A stretch of 64,000 nt of DNA, taken from Duganella sacchari. Lineage in GTDB: Bacteria; Pseudomonadota; Gammaproteobacteria; Burkholderiales; Burkholderiaceae_D. Positions 1-7,786 of the stretch are shown one piece after another. The stretch's first letter is position 1. Each line of letters begins with the position of its first letter. A model generated the notes under the pieces. It saw only the letters and a program-made list of their open reading frames with translations, did no database searches and was not told the DNA's origin. Where the stretch lies: the NCBI RefSeq assembly GCF_900143065.1, contig NZ_FRCX01000008.1, forward strand, positions 1-64,000. The letters run 5' to 3'. The position numbers and the translations under genes were made by a program.

Positions 1-536
1 ACGTGTTCTCGATCTCGGGCCGCGGTACCGTGGTTACCGGTCGTGTTGAGCGCGGCATCATCAAAGTCGGCGAAGAGATCGAAATCGTCGGTATCGTTGA
101 CACCGTGAAAACCACCTGCACCGGCGTGGAAATGTTCCGCAAACTGCTGGACCAAGGTCAAGCAGGCGACAACGTTGGTCTGCTGCTGCGCGGCACCAAG
201 CGTGAAGACGTGCAACGTGGTCAAGTTCTGGCAAAACCAGGCTCGATCAAACCGCACAACCACTTCACCGGCGAGATCTACGTTCTGTCGAAAGATGAAG
301 GCGGCCGTCACACCCCGTTCTTCAACAACTATCGTCCACAGTTCTACTTCCGTACGACTGACGTGACCGGTTCGATCGAACTGCCAGCGGACAAAGAAAT
401 GGTTATGCCAGGCGACAACGTGTCGATCACTGTGAAGCTGATCAACCCGATCGCAATGGAAGAGGGTCTGCGTTTCGCTATCCGTGAAGGCGGCCGTACC
501 GTTGGTGCAGGCGTTGTTGCTAAAATCATCGCCTAA
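1..536 (+). CDS. tuf: Elongation factor Tu, C-terminal part (left edge cut)
   Basis: EF-Tu carries aminoacyl-tRNA to the ribosomal A site as a GTP complex. The reading frame is already open at base 3, so the start and the GTPase domain lie outside the window. What remains (about 178 residues) is domain II, beginning with SISGRGTVVTGRVERG, and domain III with the tRNA-contacting NNYRPQFYFRTTDVTG stretch, ending VVAKIIA as in other proteobacterial EF-Tu. Codon choice is strongly biased to CGT, GGT and GAA, as in highly expressed genes. The position just before rpsJ is the usual end of a proteobacterial str operon. Whether a second tuf copy exists cannot be seen here. Confidence 0.97.
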   Translation, partial: VFSISGRGTVVTGRVERGIIKVGEEIEIVGIVDTVKTTCTGVEMFRKLLDQGQAGDNVGLLLRGTKREDVQRGQVLAKPGSIKPHNHFTGEIYVLSKDEGGRHTPFFNNYRPQFYFRTTDVTGSIELPADKEMVMPGDNVSITVKLINPIAMEEGLRFAIREGGRTVGAGVVAKIIA

Positions 537-554
537 TTTTTAAGCGCTGATGTA

Positions 555-594
555 AGCAGGGGCGGCATGGTTGTGCTACCATGTCGCCCCTGCT
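555..594 (+). other. 17-bp hairpin between tuf and rpsJ
   Basis: Bases 555-571 pair with 578-594 (17 pairs, one G-U) around a 6-base loop. No T-run follows directly; the nearest is a TTCTTTTT stretch about 15 bases later. It could be a processing site, a leaky attenuator that lowers rpsJ relative to tuf, or part of an rpsJ leader. Structure is seen, function is inferred. Confidence 0.5.
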
Positions 595-664
595 GTACCA
601 CAATCGTTCTTTTTAAAATTGCTGGCGCTACAAAGTTGCCAGTTCGCTCTTTGAGGGAATTATC

Positions 665-982
665 ATGACCGTTACCAATCAAAAAATCCGCATCCGCCTG
701 AAGGCTTTCGACTACAAGCTGATCGACCAGTCCGCACTGGAAATCGTTGACACCGCTAAGCGCACCGGCGCCGTTGTCAAAGGTCCAGTCCCACTGCCAA
801 CCCGCATCCAGCGTTTCGACGTTCTGCGTTCGCCGCACGTCAACAAAACCTCGCGCGACCAGTTCGAAATCCGTACCCACCAGCGCCTGATGGACATCGT
901 TGACCCAACCGACAAGACCGTTGACGCACTGATGAAGCTGGACCTGCCAGCTGGCGTTGATGTCGAAATCAAACTGCAGTAA
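665..982 (+). CDS. rpsJ: 30S ribosomal protein S10 (NusE)
   Basis: S10 sits in the head of the small subunit and, as NusE, joins NusB in antitermination complexes. The 105-residue product matches the family along its whole length (E. coli 103), including IRIRLKAFDYKLIDQS and the loop GPVPLPTRIQRFDVLRSPHV. A GAGGG Shine-Dalgarno precedes the ATG. In most bacteria rpsJ is the first gene of the S10 operon and is followed at once by rplC; here two hairpins, the second a strong terminator, follow it and rplC lies about 6.1 kb away. The gene itself looks intact and highly expressed. Confidence 0.98.
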   Translation: MTVTNQKIRIRLKAFDYKLIDQSALEIVDTAKRTGAVVKGPVPLPTRIQRFDVLRSPHVNKTSRDQFEIRTHQRLMDIVDPTDKTVDALMKLDLPAGVDVEIKLQ

Positions 983-995
983 TCGATTTTAAGCA

Positions 996-1011
996 GGCAG
1001 CTTCGGCTGCC
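996..1011 (+). other. UUCG-capped hairpin after rpsJ
   Basis: GGCAGC (996-1001) pairs with GCTGCC (1006-1011) across a TTCG tetraloop, a very stable RNA fold. It lies 10 bases upstream of the main terminator stem and probably protects the 3' end of the tuf-rpsJ transcript. Confidence 0.5.
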
Positions 1012-1020
1012 AGCTGATGA

Positions 1021-1060
1021 TGGGCCCGGACGTGCAAGCGTCCGGGCCCATTGTTTTTTT
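1021..1060 (+). terminator. Intrinsic terminator after rpsJ
   Basis: A perfect 12-bp GC-rich stem (1021-1032 with 1039-1050, 6-base loop) is followed by TTGTTTTTTT. This is a textbook rho-independent terminator. It should end the str/rpsJ transcript and cut rpsJ off from the rest of the S10 operon. Confidence 0.9.
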
Positions 1061-1173
1061 GGTTGGTTTGTTTTTCAGTCGCTACAGCTTGCAAATAGCA
1101 ATTAATTAAAAGTATTGTTTTGGTAATTACTATATGATAATTTTATATAAATAAAACGAAGACAGGGGATGCA
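1061..1173 (+). promoter_or_regulatory. AT-rich upstream region of the glutaredoxin gene
   Basis: The stretch from about 1095 to 1160 is far richer in A and T than its surroundings. It contains TTGTTT at 1115-1120 and TAATTT at 1138-1143 with 17-base spacing, a weak sigma-70-like pair, then a purine-rich ACAGGGG ribosome site before the ATG at 1174. A promoter here is likely, since the rpsJ terminator lies directly upstream; the exact boxes are uncertain. Confidence 0.35.
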
Positions 1174-1575
1174 ATGCTGACCGCCAAGCGTTTGAAGGAA
1201 CTGATGTTTTATTTGCTGTTGCTGGCCGCAGGCCTGGGCGTGGGCTATGCCGCCACCCACGTGCGCGAGTGGATGGCGCCGCGCTACACGGAAGGCGATT
1301 ATGCCGCCTATTTCGCGCAACACCAGACCCGGGTGGTCATGTACGGCACCAGCCATTGTCCCTATTGCGCCAAGACGCGCGACTATTTGCGTGAGCACGG
1401 CATTGCGTTTGCCGATCGCGATATCGAGAAGTCTGACCGCGCGCGCCAGGAATTCGAGCAATTGGAAGGGCGCGGCGTGCCGGTGATCCTGATCGGCAAT
1501 CGCCGTATTGTTGGCTATCAGCCCGCCACGATCGCTGCGGCCCTTCAGCGCAGCACTGCGCTGGCCCGCCAGTGA
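1174..1575 (+). CDS. Membrane-anchored glutaredoxin-like protein
   Basis: The product has 133 residues. An N-terminal hydrophobic segment (about residues 10-27) preceded by positive charges should act as a signal anchor, followed by a glutaredoxin/thioredoxin fold. The active site is CPYC at residues 62-65, and GVPVILIGNRRIVGYQP carries the cis-proline loop and the Gly/Tyr edge of the glutathione site. The family reduces disulfides or glutathionylated proteins. By the positive-inside rule the catalytic domain would face the periplasm, which is unusual for a glutaredoxin; that is inference. The next gene encodes an exported Cys-rich peptide, a possible but unproven partner. It lies in the insert between rpsJ and rplC. 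Confidence 0.8.
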   Translation: MLTAKRLKELMFYLLLLAAGLGVGYAATHVREWMAPRYTEGDYAAYFAQHQTRVVMYGTSHCPYCAKTRDYLREHGIAFADRDIEKSDRARQEFEQLEGRGVPVILIGNRRIVGYQPATIAAALQRSTALARQ

Positions 1576-1670
1576 GCTGAACTACACGCAGCACCCCGTT
1601 GTCGTGTCGGGGGCGCGCGTAGCGGCGTGCGCTCTGCCGTTCATCATCCGCTTGCATCTCTCTTGGAGCC

Positions 1671-1868
1671 ATGAATATGAATAAAAAAATTGGGGTATTC
1701 CTGTTCGCCCTCGGCCTGGGCGTGTCGTCGGCGTTTGCCGGCACCCGTTGCACCAATAATTGCGATTACCTGGAGCAATATTGCCTGCGCCATGGTGGCA
1801 GCTATCACGACTGCTACGTCCAGCGTCTGGACTGCTACGACACCTGCTCTGGTATCGACGGCAACTAA
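1671..1868 (+). CDS. Small exported cysteine-rich protein, unknown function
   Basis: This 65-residue product has a clear Sec signal peptide (basic MNMNKK, hydrophobic core, likely cleavage near residues 23-24). The mature part is about 42 residues with six cysteines (27, 31, 38, 48, 55, 59), enough for three disulfides. TTGGAG lies 5 bases before the ATG at 1671. I do not recognise a family. The even cysteine count and export suggest a disulfide-stabilised periplasmic or secreted peptide. It follows the glutaredoxin-like gene after a 95-base gap, so the two may share a transcript. Confidence 0.65.
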   Translation: MNMNKKIGVFLFALGLGVSSAFAGTRCTNNCDYLEQYCLRHGGSYHDCYVQRLDCYDTCSGIDGN

Positions 1869-1908
1869 GTAGCGCTAAGCTCGGGGTCCTGGACCCCGAT
1901 GTCGCTAC
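1869..1908 (+). other. Hairpin with CGGGGTC/GACCCCG core
   Basis: GTAGCG (1869-1874) pairs with CGCTAC (1903-1908), and inside it CGGGGTC pairs with GACCCCG (1882-1888, 1892-1898). No T-run follows, so it is not a standard terminator. The core resembles the arm ends of the 88-bp palindrome at 46214-46301, which may be chance or may mark a dispersed repeat family. Confidence 0.4.
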
Positions 1909-1971
1909 CATGGTGCCGGATACACGCCAGCCCATTGTCTTTTGGGGCGCGAACCGCTACAGTCCGTTGCC

Positions 1972-2814
1972 ATGTTAGCTACCCTCGACGCCCACCTGCT
2001 TAATCTCAACGACCGCCAGCATCTGCGCGGCTGGCAGCGCTTTGCGCTGGAGTTCCTGTATTTTGGTATCAAGGAAGCGCGCGCCTGCCTGTTTGTCGCG
2101 CTGTTCTTTGCGGCCGTGGTTCTGGTACCGCGCGCCGGCCTGCTGGGCGTGCCGCGCTATGACTTGCTGCTGCTCATTGCGCTGGCCATCCAGGGCTGGA
2201 TGGTGTGGGCCGGTCTGGAAACCTGGGACGAGCTCAAGTCCGTCTGCCTGTTCCACCTGGTGGGCTTCGGGCTGGAAGTGTTCAAGGTGTCGGGCGCGAT
2301 CCAGTCATGGAGCTATCCCGATTTTGCGTACACCAAACTGTTCGGCGTGCCGCTGTTTTCCGGCTTCATGTATGCGGCCGTGGGCAGCTACGTGATCCAG
2401 GCCTGGCGCCTGTTCGACCTGCGCATCCGCCATCATCCACCGTACTGGATGGCGGTGCTGATTGCGCTGCTCATCTACGCCAACTTCTTTACCCACCATT
2501 ACATCGGCGACTACCGCTGGTATCTGGCCGCGTGCGCGCTGGGCCTGTATGCGCGCACCACGGTGCTGTTTCGTCCGCTCGACCGCGAACGGCGCATGCC
2601 GCTGCTGCTGGCGTTTGTGCTGATCGGCTTCTTCATCTGGCTGGCGGAAAACATCAGCACCTTCTGGGGCGTGTGGCGCTATCCCAACCAGCTGGGCGCC
2701 TGGTCGGTGGTGCATGTCAGCAAATGGAGCTCATGGTCGCTGCTGGTGGTGATGACGTTTACCATCGTTGCCCATCTCAAGCATGTGAAAGCCCGGATTC
2801 ACGTGCCGGAATAA
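1972..2814 (+). CDS. DUF817 family integral membrane protein
   Basis: The 280-residue product is strongly hydrophobic with about eight membrane spans, and motifs such as FLYFGIKEARACLF, SWSYPDF and LAENISTFWGVWRYP place it in the DUF817 family. The function of that family is not established. I start it at the ATG at 1972; an upstream in-frame TTG at 1942 would add ten residues that lack family character. The siderophore-interacting protein gene begins 31 bases downstream, so the two are probably co-transcribed. That hints at an envelope or metal-related role but does not prove it. Confidence 0.8.
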   Translation: MLATLDAHLLNLNDRQHLRGWQRFALEFLYFGIKEARACLFVALFFAAVVLVPRAGLLGVPRYDLLLLIALAIQGWMVWAGLETWDELKSVCLFHLVGFGLEVFKVSGAIQSWSYPDFAYTKLFGVPLFSGFMYAAVGSYVIQAWRLFDLRIRHHPPYWMAVLIALLIYANFFTHHYIGDYRWYLAACALGLYARTTVLFRPLDRERRMPLLLAFVLIGFFIWLAENISTFWGVWRYPNQLGAWSVVHVSKWSSWSLLVVMTFTIVAHLKHVKARIHVPE

Positions 2815-2845
2815 AATATCCGCCAGCCTGGTTCGTCTCCAGGCT

Positions 2846-3550
2846 ATGGATACCCCTACCTCTCCCCAACGCGCTGGCCGGTTCGAGTCGGCGCTGCAAA
2901 AATGGTTCACGCGTAGCGCGCAAGTGCTGGCGGTGGAACCGATTGGCGACCGCTTCCGCCTGGTCACACTGGGCGGCGGCGCATTGCGCAACGTGGCCTG
3001 GACGCCCGGCGACAAGCTCCAGGTGCAGTTTGGCGGCTGGGTGCAGCGCACCTACACGCCGATAGACTGGGACGCCACCAACGGCCGCACCCGCATCTTG
3101 GTCTACCTGCATGGCGACGCGCCCGGCACCCGCTGGGCACGCGCGCTGCGTGCCGGCGACCCTTGCGTGTTCTTCGGGCCACGCCGCTCGGTACGCCTGG
3201 CGCCCGGCGCGTCGCCGGTGGTGCTGTTTGGCGATGAAACCTCGCTGGGACTGGCCGCTGCGTTGTCACGCCAGGCGACCTTGCACATGCTGTGCGAAGT
3301 CACGGCGCGCGCGGAGGTGCTGGCGGTGATTGCGGATCTGGGGCTGGAGCATGTGCGGCTGGCCGCGCGCGGGGAGGGCGCCGCAGGCATGGCGGCTCTA
3401 CTGCAGGCCGATCCCATGGCCGACATCGTGCTGACCGGTCAGGCCAGCGCCATCCAGCAGGTCACCCGGATGTTGCGTGAACAGGGCCTTGCTAGTGGGC
3501 AGCGGCACAGCAAAGCCTATTGGGCCGCCGGCAAAACCGGACTCGATTAA
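2846..3550 (+). CDS. Siderophore-interacting protein (FAD-binding ferric reductase family)
   Basis: Members of this family (ViuB/YqjH/SIP) use NAD(P)H and FAD to reduce ferric siderophores in the cytoplasm and release iron. The 234-residue product has an N-terminal FAD-binding barrel with the signature RTYTP (68-72) and a C-terminal NAD(P)H-binding half containing GDETSLG (129-135). It is close to the usual family length of 230-270. It lies between the DUF817 gene and a TonB-dependent receptor, which fits an iron-acquisition island, although no Fur box is obvious directly upstream. The electron donor and siderophore are unknown. Confidence 0.85.
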   Translation: MDTPTSPQRAGRFESALQKWFTRSAQVLAVEPIGDRFRLVTLGGGALRNVAWTPGDKLQVQFGGWVQRTYTPIDWDATNGRTRILVYLHGDAPGTRWARALRAGDPCVFFGPRRSVRLAPGASPVVLFGDETSLGLAAALSRQATLHMLCEVTARAEVLAVIADLGLEHVRLAARGEGAAGMAALLQADPMADIVLTGQASAIQQVTRMLREQGLASGQRHSKAYWAAGKTGLD

Positions 3551-3936
3551 GGTGGTCAGGCCCGCTTGCCCGATCACGATTGGCTGCCGGCGATGATCGT
3601 GTTTTGCTGCGGAATGGCAGGTCCTGGCGGGCATGCCGCCCGCCGCCTGCACGCCCGGCGAGGCCGCCCTGCAGTCGTGATCGTTTCTTATTTTATTTGG
3701 CGTTTTTGCAAGAGTGATTGCGTAAATGTGGTCGCGCTTGATACAAAAAAACAACAAAAATATGGCGAAAAGTTGTCACGGCCATAAAAAAAGTGAAATT
3801 TTCCTTTGTGAAGCTTGCAATATTGTGCGAAATTGCGCCCTTGGCGTTGAAAGTGACGGTCGCAGCAAGACGGCCGCGTTGATCAGTGCCTGGAGAGAAG
3901 TACGAAATTCGAGAACCACCACTTCAGGGAGTAGTT
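3551..3936 (+). other. Non-coding gap with nested inverted repeats and AT-rich promoter region
   Basis: No convincing gene. CGATCACGA (3571-3579) pairs perfectly with TCGTGATCG (3675-3683), enclosing a GC hairpin (GGCGGGC 3626-3632 with GCCCGCC 3638-3644). A T-rich run follows, so the whole may act as a branched terminator for the upstream gene. Bases 3684-3860 are AT-rich and probably hold the promoter of the TonB receptor gene. I cannot fix its boxes. Confidence 0.5.
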
Positions 3937-6765
3937 TTGAAACACGAGCAGTTCTTCAAACAGAGCGCGCTGTCGCTGGCGCTCGCCATGGCTTTTGCCA
4001 ATCAAGCCTCTGCACAACAAGCAGCAGAGCCAGAAAAAATCCAACGCGTCGAAATCACCGGTTCCAGCATCAAGCGCACCGCCGCTGAAGCCGCCGGTTC
4101 GATCCAGGTGCTGGGCCGTGATGACATCGCCCGCACCGGTGAAACCACCGTGCTGGGCATCCTGAGCTCGTCGTCGGCGATCGGCACCGACATCAGCTCG
4201 GCCAGCTCGTCGTCGGGTAGCTTCGCGACCGGTTCGTCCGCCGCCGGCATGCGTGGTCTGGGCAAGGTTGCCACGCTGGTGCTGGTCAACGGCCGCCGCA
4301 TTGCACAGTACGGTCTGTCTGACGGCGCGCAGCAGAACTTCACCAACCTGGATGCGATCCCGGCTGCAGCCGTTGAGCGTATCGAGATCCTGAAAGATGG
4401 CGCATCGGCCATCTACGGCTCCGACGCGATCGCCGGCGTGATCAACATTATCCTGATGAAGGACTATGTAGGCGCCGAGATCAGCAGTAACTACAAAGAA
4501 GCCGATGGCTTCCGCGACATGCGCAACCGCAGCGTATCGGGCAAGATCGGCTATGGCGACATCGACGAAAACGGCTTCAACACCTACCTGACCTACGAAG
4601 CGTACAAGAGCGACGGCTACACCACCGACGACCTGCGCAACCACGTACCGGACTGGCACCGCCTGACCCCGGGCCGTTCGACCTGGGACAACCGCAGCTC
4701 GTTCTCGCCAACCGGTAACTACTTCCTGAGCGCGACCAACATCGTTGCCGCTCCAGGCTGCCCTGCAGGCAATGTGGATGCCAACGATAAACAGTGCAAA
4801 ATGGATGCGCTGCCCTACGCTGGCCAGACCACCGATGCCAAGCGCTATGCGGTTGCCAGCAACACCCACTTCCGTCTGGGCAAAGAGATCGATGCCAACT
4901 TCGAGCTGACCTACGCCAGCGCATCGAACGCCTACATCGTGCCACCATTCTCGACCGCCAACGGCGGCACCACCACCTCGACCAACATCTGGTACAACGT
5001 GTACGGCGGCAAAATGGTCGGCCCGTTCAGCTATCCTAAGCTGCCAGTCGGTCACCCGAACAATCCCTACGCGGTGCCGGTGGAATACCGCGCCCGCCTG
5101 ATGGATACCGGTGATGGCTTCAACTTCAACCGCACCGAATCCGACCAGTACCGCGCCATGTTGAGCCTGACCGGCGAAATCGCCGGCTTCGACTGGAAAT
5201 CGGCGTTCGGCCACATGGAGTCGAAAGCCACCAAGGCTACCCGCGCACCGAGCGCCAAGGGTTATACCGACGCGATCGTCAACGGCACCTACAAGTTCGG
5301 CCAGAAGAACGACAGCGCGCTGCTGGAATCGATGTTCCCAGTCCGTACCACCGAAGGCAAATCGAAGATCACCTTCTTTGACGCCACCATTTCGGGCGAA
5401 GTGGCACAGCTGCCAGCCGGTCCGCTGGCGATCGCGGTGGGCACCGACATCCGCCGTGAATCGTACGAGATGAAGAGCTCGGACAACGTGCTGAACGGCG
5501 ACCTGGTCGGCATCTTCGGTCTGCAGGTGAAAGACGCGGTGGACCACTACGCCATCTTCACCGAAGCCACCATCCCGGTGGTGAAGAAGGTGGAACTGAG
5601 CGCCGCACTGCGCGCCGACAAATCCAGCCACAGCGAAGCCCACATTTCGCCTAAACTGGGTCTGCGCTACAACGTGACCGACAGCCTGTTGCTGCGTGCG
5701 ACCGCTGCGGGCGGCTTCCGTGCGCCTAACATCGTTGAATCCGGTAACGGCCTGGGTCGTAGTGCCATCACCAATTCGGTGGAAGATCCACGCCGCTGCC
5801 CGATCGCCAACCAGCTCAACGCGCTGGTGCAGAACGCCCCTGGCGCCACGGCCGGCGACAAGGCACTGGCCAACACCTACCGCGGCTACGACTGCGCCGG
5901 CTCGCTGCCAAGCTTCGCTTCCTCGAACCCTAACCTGAAGCCAGAAACCTCGCGTTCGCTGACCGCCGGTTTCGTGATCGAGCCAGTCAAGAACTGGACC
6001 GCAGCAGTGGACTACTTCTTCATCGAGCGCCGTAACGAAATCGGTACCCGCGGCACCATCGACATCCTGAAAGGCGAGGCAGGCCTGCCAGCCGGCCAGC
6101 TGGTGCGTATCGACAACACCGCGACCGACAACGAGTTCCTGGCGCTGGTGAAGAAATACGCACCGGGCACCACCCTCAACTACGGTGGCGTTGGCAAGCT
6201 GGGCATGGCGTATGATCCTTACGTCAACAGCGGCCGTACCCGTGCTTCGGGCTTCGACTTCGACGCGTCGGGCCGTTTCGATACCGATCTGGGCCAGGTC
6301 CGCATGAAGCTGGAAGGGGCCTACCTGTGGAAATACCAGGCCTTCTCGGTGGCGGACAACGCCTACGGTCCTAACCAGGCTGGCATGTACGTGGCTGGCA
6401 ACAATACCTTCGCCAGCGGCTACCAGGGCATGTCCCGCCTGAACACCAAGTTCCGTCTGTTCCTGAAAAAGGGCGCCTGGGATAATGGTGTGACTGTCAA
6501 CTACCGTAGCGGCTACAGCAATAACGACGAGTCGTCGCCGAACTACTGCGCTACCCAGAAAGTGGCGGCCCAGTACCTGGACACCTGCGGCAAAGTGGGC
6601 AGCAACACCACCGTCGACTACAACCTGGCTTACACCGGCATCAACCATGTCCGCCTGAGCCTGTACATCGACAACATCTTCCAGATGGAAGCGCCGATGC
6701 AATGGCGTGATGGCTACCAGCCACAATTCCGCAAGATTGGCGTTGGCGCAAACTACAAGTTCTAA
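3937..6765 (+). CDS. TonB-dependent outer-membrane receptor
   Basis: This 942-residue protein has a signal peptide ending near ANQASAQ, a plug domain from about residue 30 (VEITGSSIKR, then VLVNGRRIAQYG and the ERIEILKDGASAIYGSDAI box) and a long beta-barrel ending in the outer-membrane signature GANYKF. Receptors with the VEITGSSIKR start import varied ligands, often sugars or peptides, using proton-motive force through TonB; the ligand cannot be named. I place the start at TTG 3937, because AGGGAG lies 5 bases before it and the signal peptide follows at once. A GTG at 3886 would add 17 residues before the signal sequence. A terminator follows at 6789. Confidence 0.93.
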   Translation: MKHEQFFKQSALSLALAMAFANQASAQQAAEPEKIQRVEITGSSIKRTAAEAAGSIQVLGRDDIARTGETTVLGILSSSSAIGTDISSASSSSGSFATGSSAAGMRGLGKVATLVLVNGRRIAQYGLSDGAQQNFTNLDAIPAAAVERIEILKDGASAIYGSDAIAGVINIILMKDYVGAEISSNYKEADGFRDMRNRSVSGKIGYGDIDENGFNTYLTYEAYKSDGYTTDDLRNHVPDWHRLTPGRSTWDNRSSFSPTGNYFLSATNIVAAPGCPAGNVDANDKQCKMDALPYAGQTTDAKRYAVASNTHFRLGKEIDANFELTYASASNAYIVPPFSTANGGTTTSTNIWYNVYGGKMVGPFSYPKLPVGHPNNPYAVPVEYRARLMDTGDGFNFNRTESDQYRAMLSLTGEIAGFDWKSAFGHMESKATKATRAPSAKGYTDAIVNGTYKFGQKNDSALLESMFPVRTTEGKSKITFFDATISGEVAQLPAGPLAIAVGTDIRRESYEMKSSDNVLNGDLVGIFGLQVKDAVDHYAIFTEATIPVVKKVELSAALRADKSSHSEAHISPKLGLRYNVTDSLLLRATAAGGFRAPNIVESGNGLGRSAITNSVEDPRRCPIANQLNALVQNAPGATAGDKALANTYRGYDCAGSLPSFASSNPNLKPETSRSLTAGFVIEPVKNWTAAVDYFFIERRNEIGTRGTIDILKGEAGLPAGQLVRIDNTATDNEFLALVKKYAPGTTLNYGGVGKLGMAYDPYVNSGRTRASGFDFDASGRFDTDLGQVRMKLEGAYLWKYQAFSVADNAYGPNQAGMYVAGNNTFASGYQGMSRLNTKFRLFLKKGAWDNGVTVNYRSGYSNNDESSPNYCATQKVAAQYLDTCGKVGSNTTVDYNLAYTGINHVRLSLYIDNIFQMEAPMQWRDGYQPQFRKIGVGANYKF

Positions 6766-6788
6766 TCAGGTAGTGTGCTAAGCCCGAG

Positions 6789-6830
6789 GGGCCGGTCTGC
6801 CGCAGCAATGCGGTGGACCGGCCCTTTTTT
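6789..6830 (+). terminator. Intrinsic terminator of the TonB receptor gene
   Basis: GGGCCGGTC (6789-6797) pairs with GACCGGCCC (6816-6824), and CCGC pairs with GCGG inside. Six Ts follow at once. It ends the inserted gene block before the ribosomal genes resume. Bases 6831-7000 after it hold nothing I recognise. Confidence 0.88.
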
Positions 6831-7000
6831 GCATGGGACGCCGCTTTGCGGCCCGGGCAGGGTGGTGAAATGGACAAGCTGGACCCGGTAGCAACGCCAT
6901 CTTCCGCACCCGTCGGCCTGCGCCGCAAGCCGCATGGCGCCGTGGTTTGCGCGGGGCTTGGCGACCGCCGCAAAAAACTGACATACCTCGTACTAAGTTG

Positions 7001-7029
7001 TTGCGTCAAGCCCCAAATCAAGATACACT
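7001..7029 (+). promoter_or_regulatory. Candidate sigma-70 promoter for the rplC operon
   Basis: TTGCGT (7001-7006) and TACACT (7024-7029) stand 17 bases apart, about 100 bases before rplC. The leader that follows can fold two small hairpins (7068-7081 and 7094-7113), the second ending just before the GGAGA ribosome site. A promoter is needed here, because the rpsJ transcript is terminated 6 kb upstream. The leader is a natural place for L4 feedback control, but that is inference. Confidence 0.55.
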
Positions 7030-7126
7030 AGCCGGCTTCGGTATGGATTCATCTTTTTATTGGTCCGTACTAATTTTAGTAGTTCAACATATCCCCGCCC
7101 AATCGTAGGTGGGAATTGGAGAAAAA

Positions 7127-7783
7127 ATGAGCCTTGGCCTCCTCGGTCGCAAGGTTGGTATGATGCGTATCTTCACCGATGACGGGGACTCGATCCCAGT
7201 CACCGTGGTGGACGTATCGAACAACCGTGTTGCGCAAATCAAAACCCCTGAAACTGATGGTTACACTGCAGTTCAGGTCGCATTCGGTCAACGTCGCGCT
7301 TCCCGCGTGACCAAAGCCGTTGCTGGTCACCACGCTAAAGCGGGTGTTGAAGCTGGTACTCTGCTGAAAGAGTTCCGCGTTGACGCTGCCAAAGCTGCCG
7401 AACTGAAAGCTGGCGAAGTTGTCGCCGCTTCGCTGTTCGAAGTTGGTCAAAAAGTCGACGTACAAGGTGTATCGATCGGTAAAGGCTACGCCGGTACCAT
7501 CAAGCGCCACAACTTTGCTTCGGGTCGTCAGACCCACGGTAACTCGCGTTCGCACAACGTTCCAGGTTCGATTGGTATGGCGCAGGATCCAGGTCGTGTA
7601 TTCCCTGGTAAGCGCATGACCGGTCACATGGGTGACGTCACCACGACCGTGCAGAACCTCGAAATCGCCCGTATCGATGCCGACCGCCAGCTGCTGCTGG
7701 TCAAAGGTGCGATCCCTGGCGCCAAAAATGGCCAGGTAGTGGTTTCGCCGGCTGTCAAAGTTAAAGCAAAGAAGGGAGCTTAA
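7127..7783 (+). CDS. rplC: 50S ribosomal protein L3
   Basis: L3 is an early assembly protein of the large subunit that reaches the peptidyl transferase centre. The 218-residue product (E. coli 209) has the start MSLGLLGRKVGMMRIF and the segment GMAQDPGRVFPGKR, which contains the glutamine methylated by PrmB in E. coli. I choose ATG 7127, with GGAGA a few bases upstream, over an in-frame codon at 7109. Normally rpsJ would lie directly upstream; here rplC is the first gene of its transcript. rplD starts 3 bases after the stop. Confidence 0.98.
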   Translation: MSLGLLGRKVGMMRIFTDDGDSIPVTVVDVSNNRVAQIKTPETDGYTAVQVAFGQRRASRVTKAVAGHHAKAGVEAGTLLKEFRVDAAKAAELKAGEVVAASLFEVGQKVDVQGVSIGKGYAGTIKRHNFASGRQTHGNSRSHNVPGSIGMAQDPGRVFPGKRMTGHMGDVTTTVQNLEIARIDADRQLLLVKGAIPGAKNGQVVVSPAVKVKAKKGA

Positions 7784-7786
7784 ACG

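Noticed and set aside
3883..6726. 947-codon open frame on the minus strand
   Set aside because: It is an exact shadow of the TonB receptor. The product has no family features, and the sense strand has a signal peptide, plug and barrel motifs.
983..7126. The rpsJ-rplC insert as a transposon or genomic island with attachment sites
   Set aside because: No integrase, transposase, tRNA end or flanking direct repeat is visible, so only an insertion of unknown mechanism is claimed.
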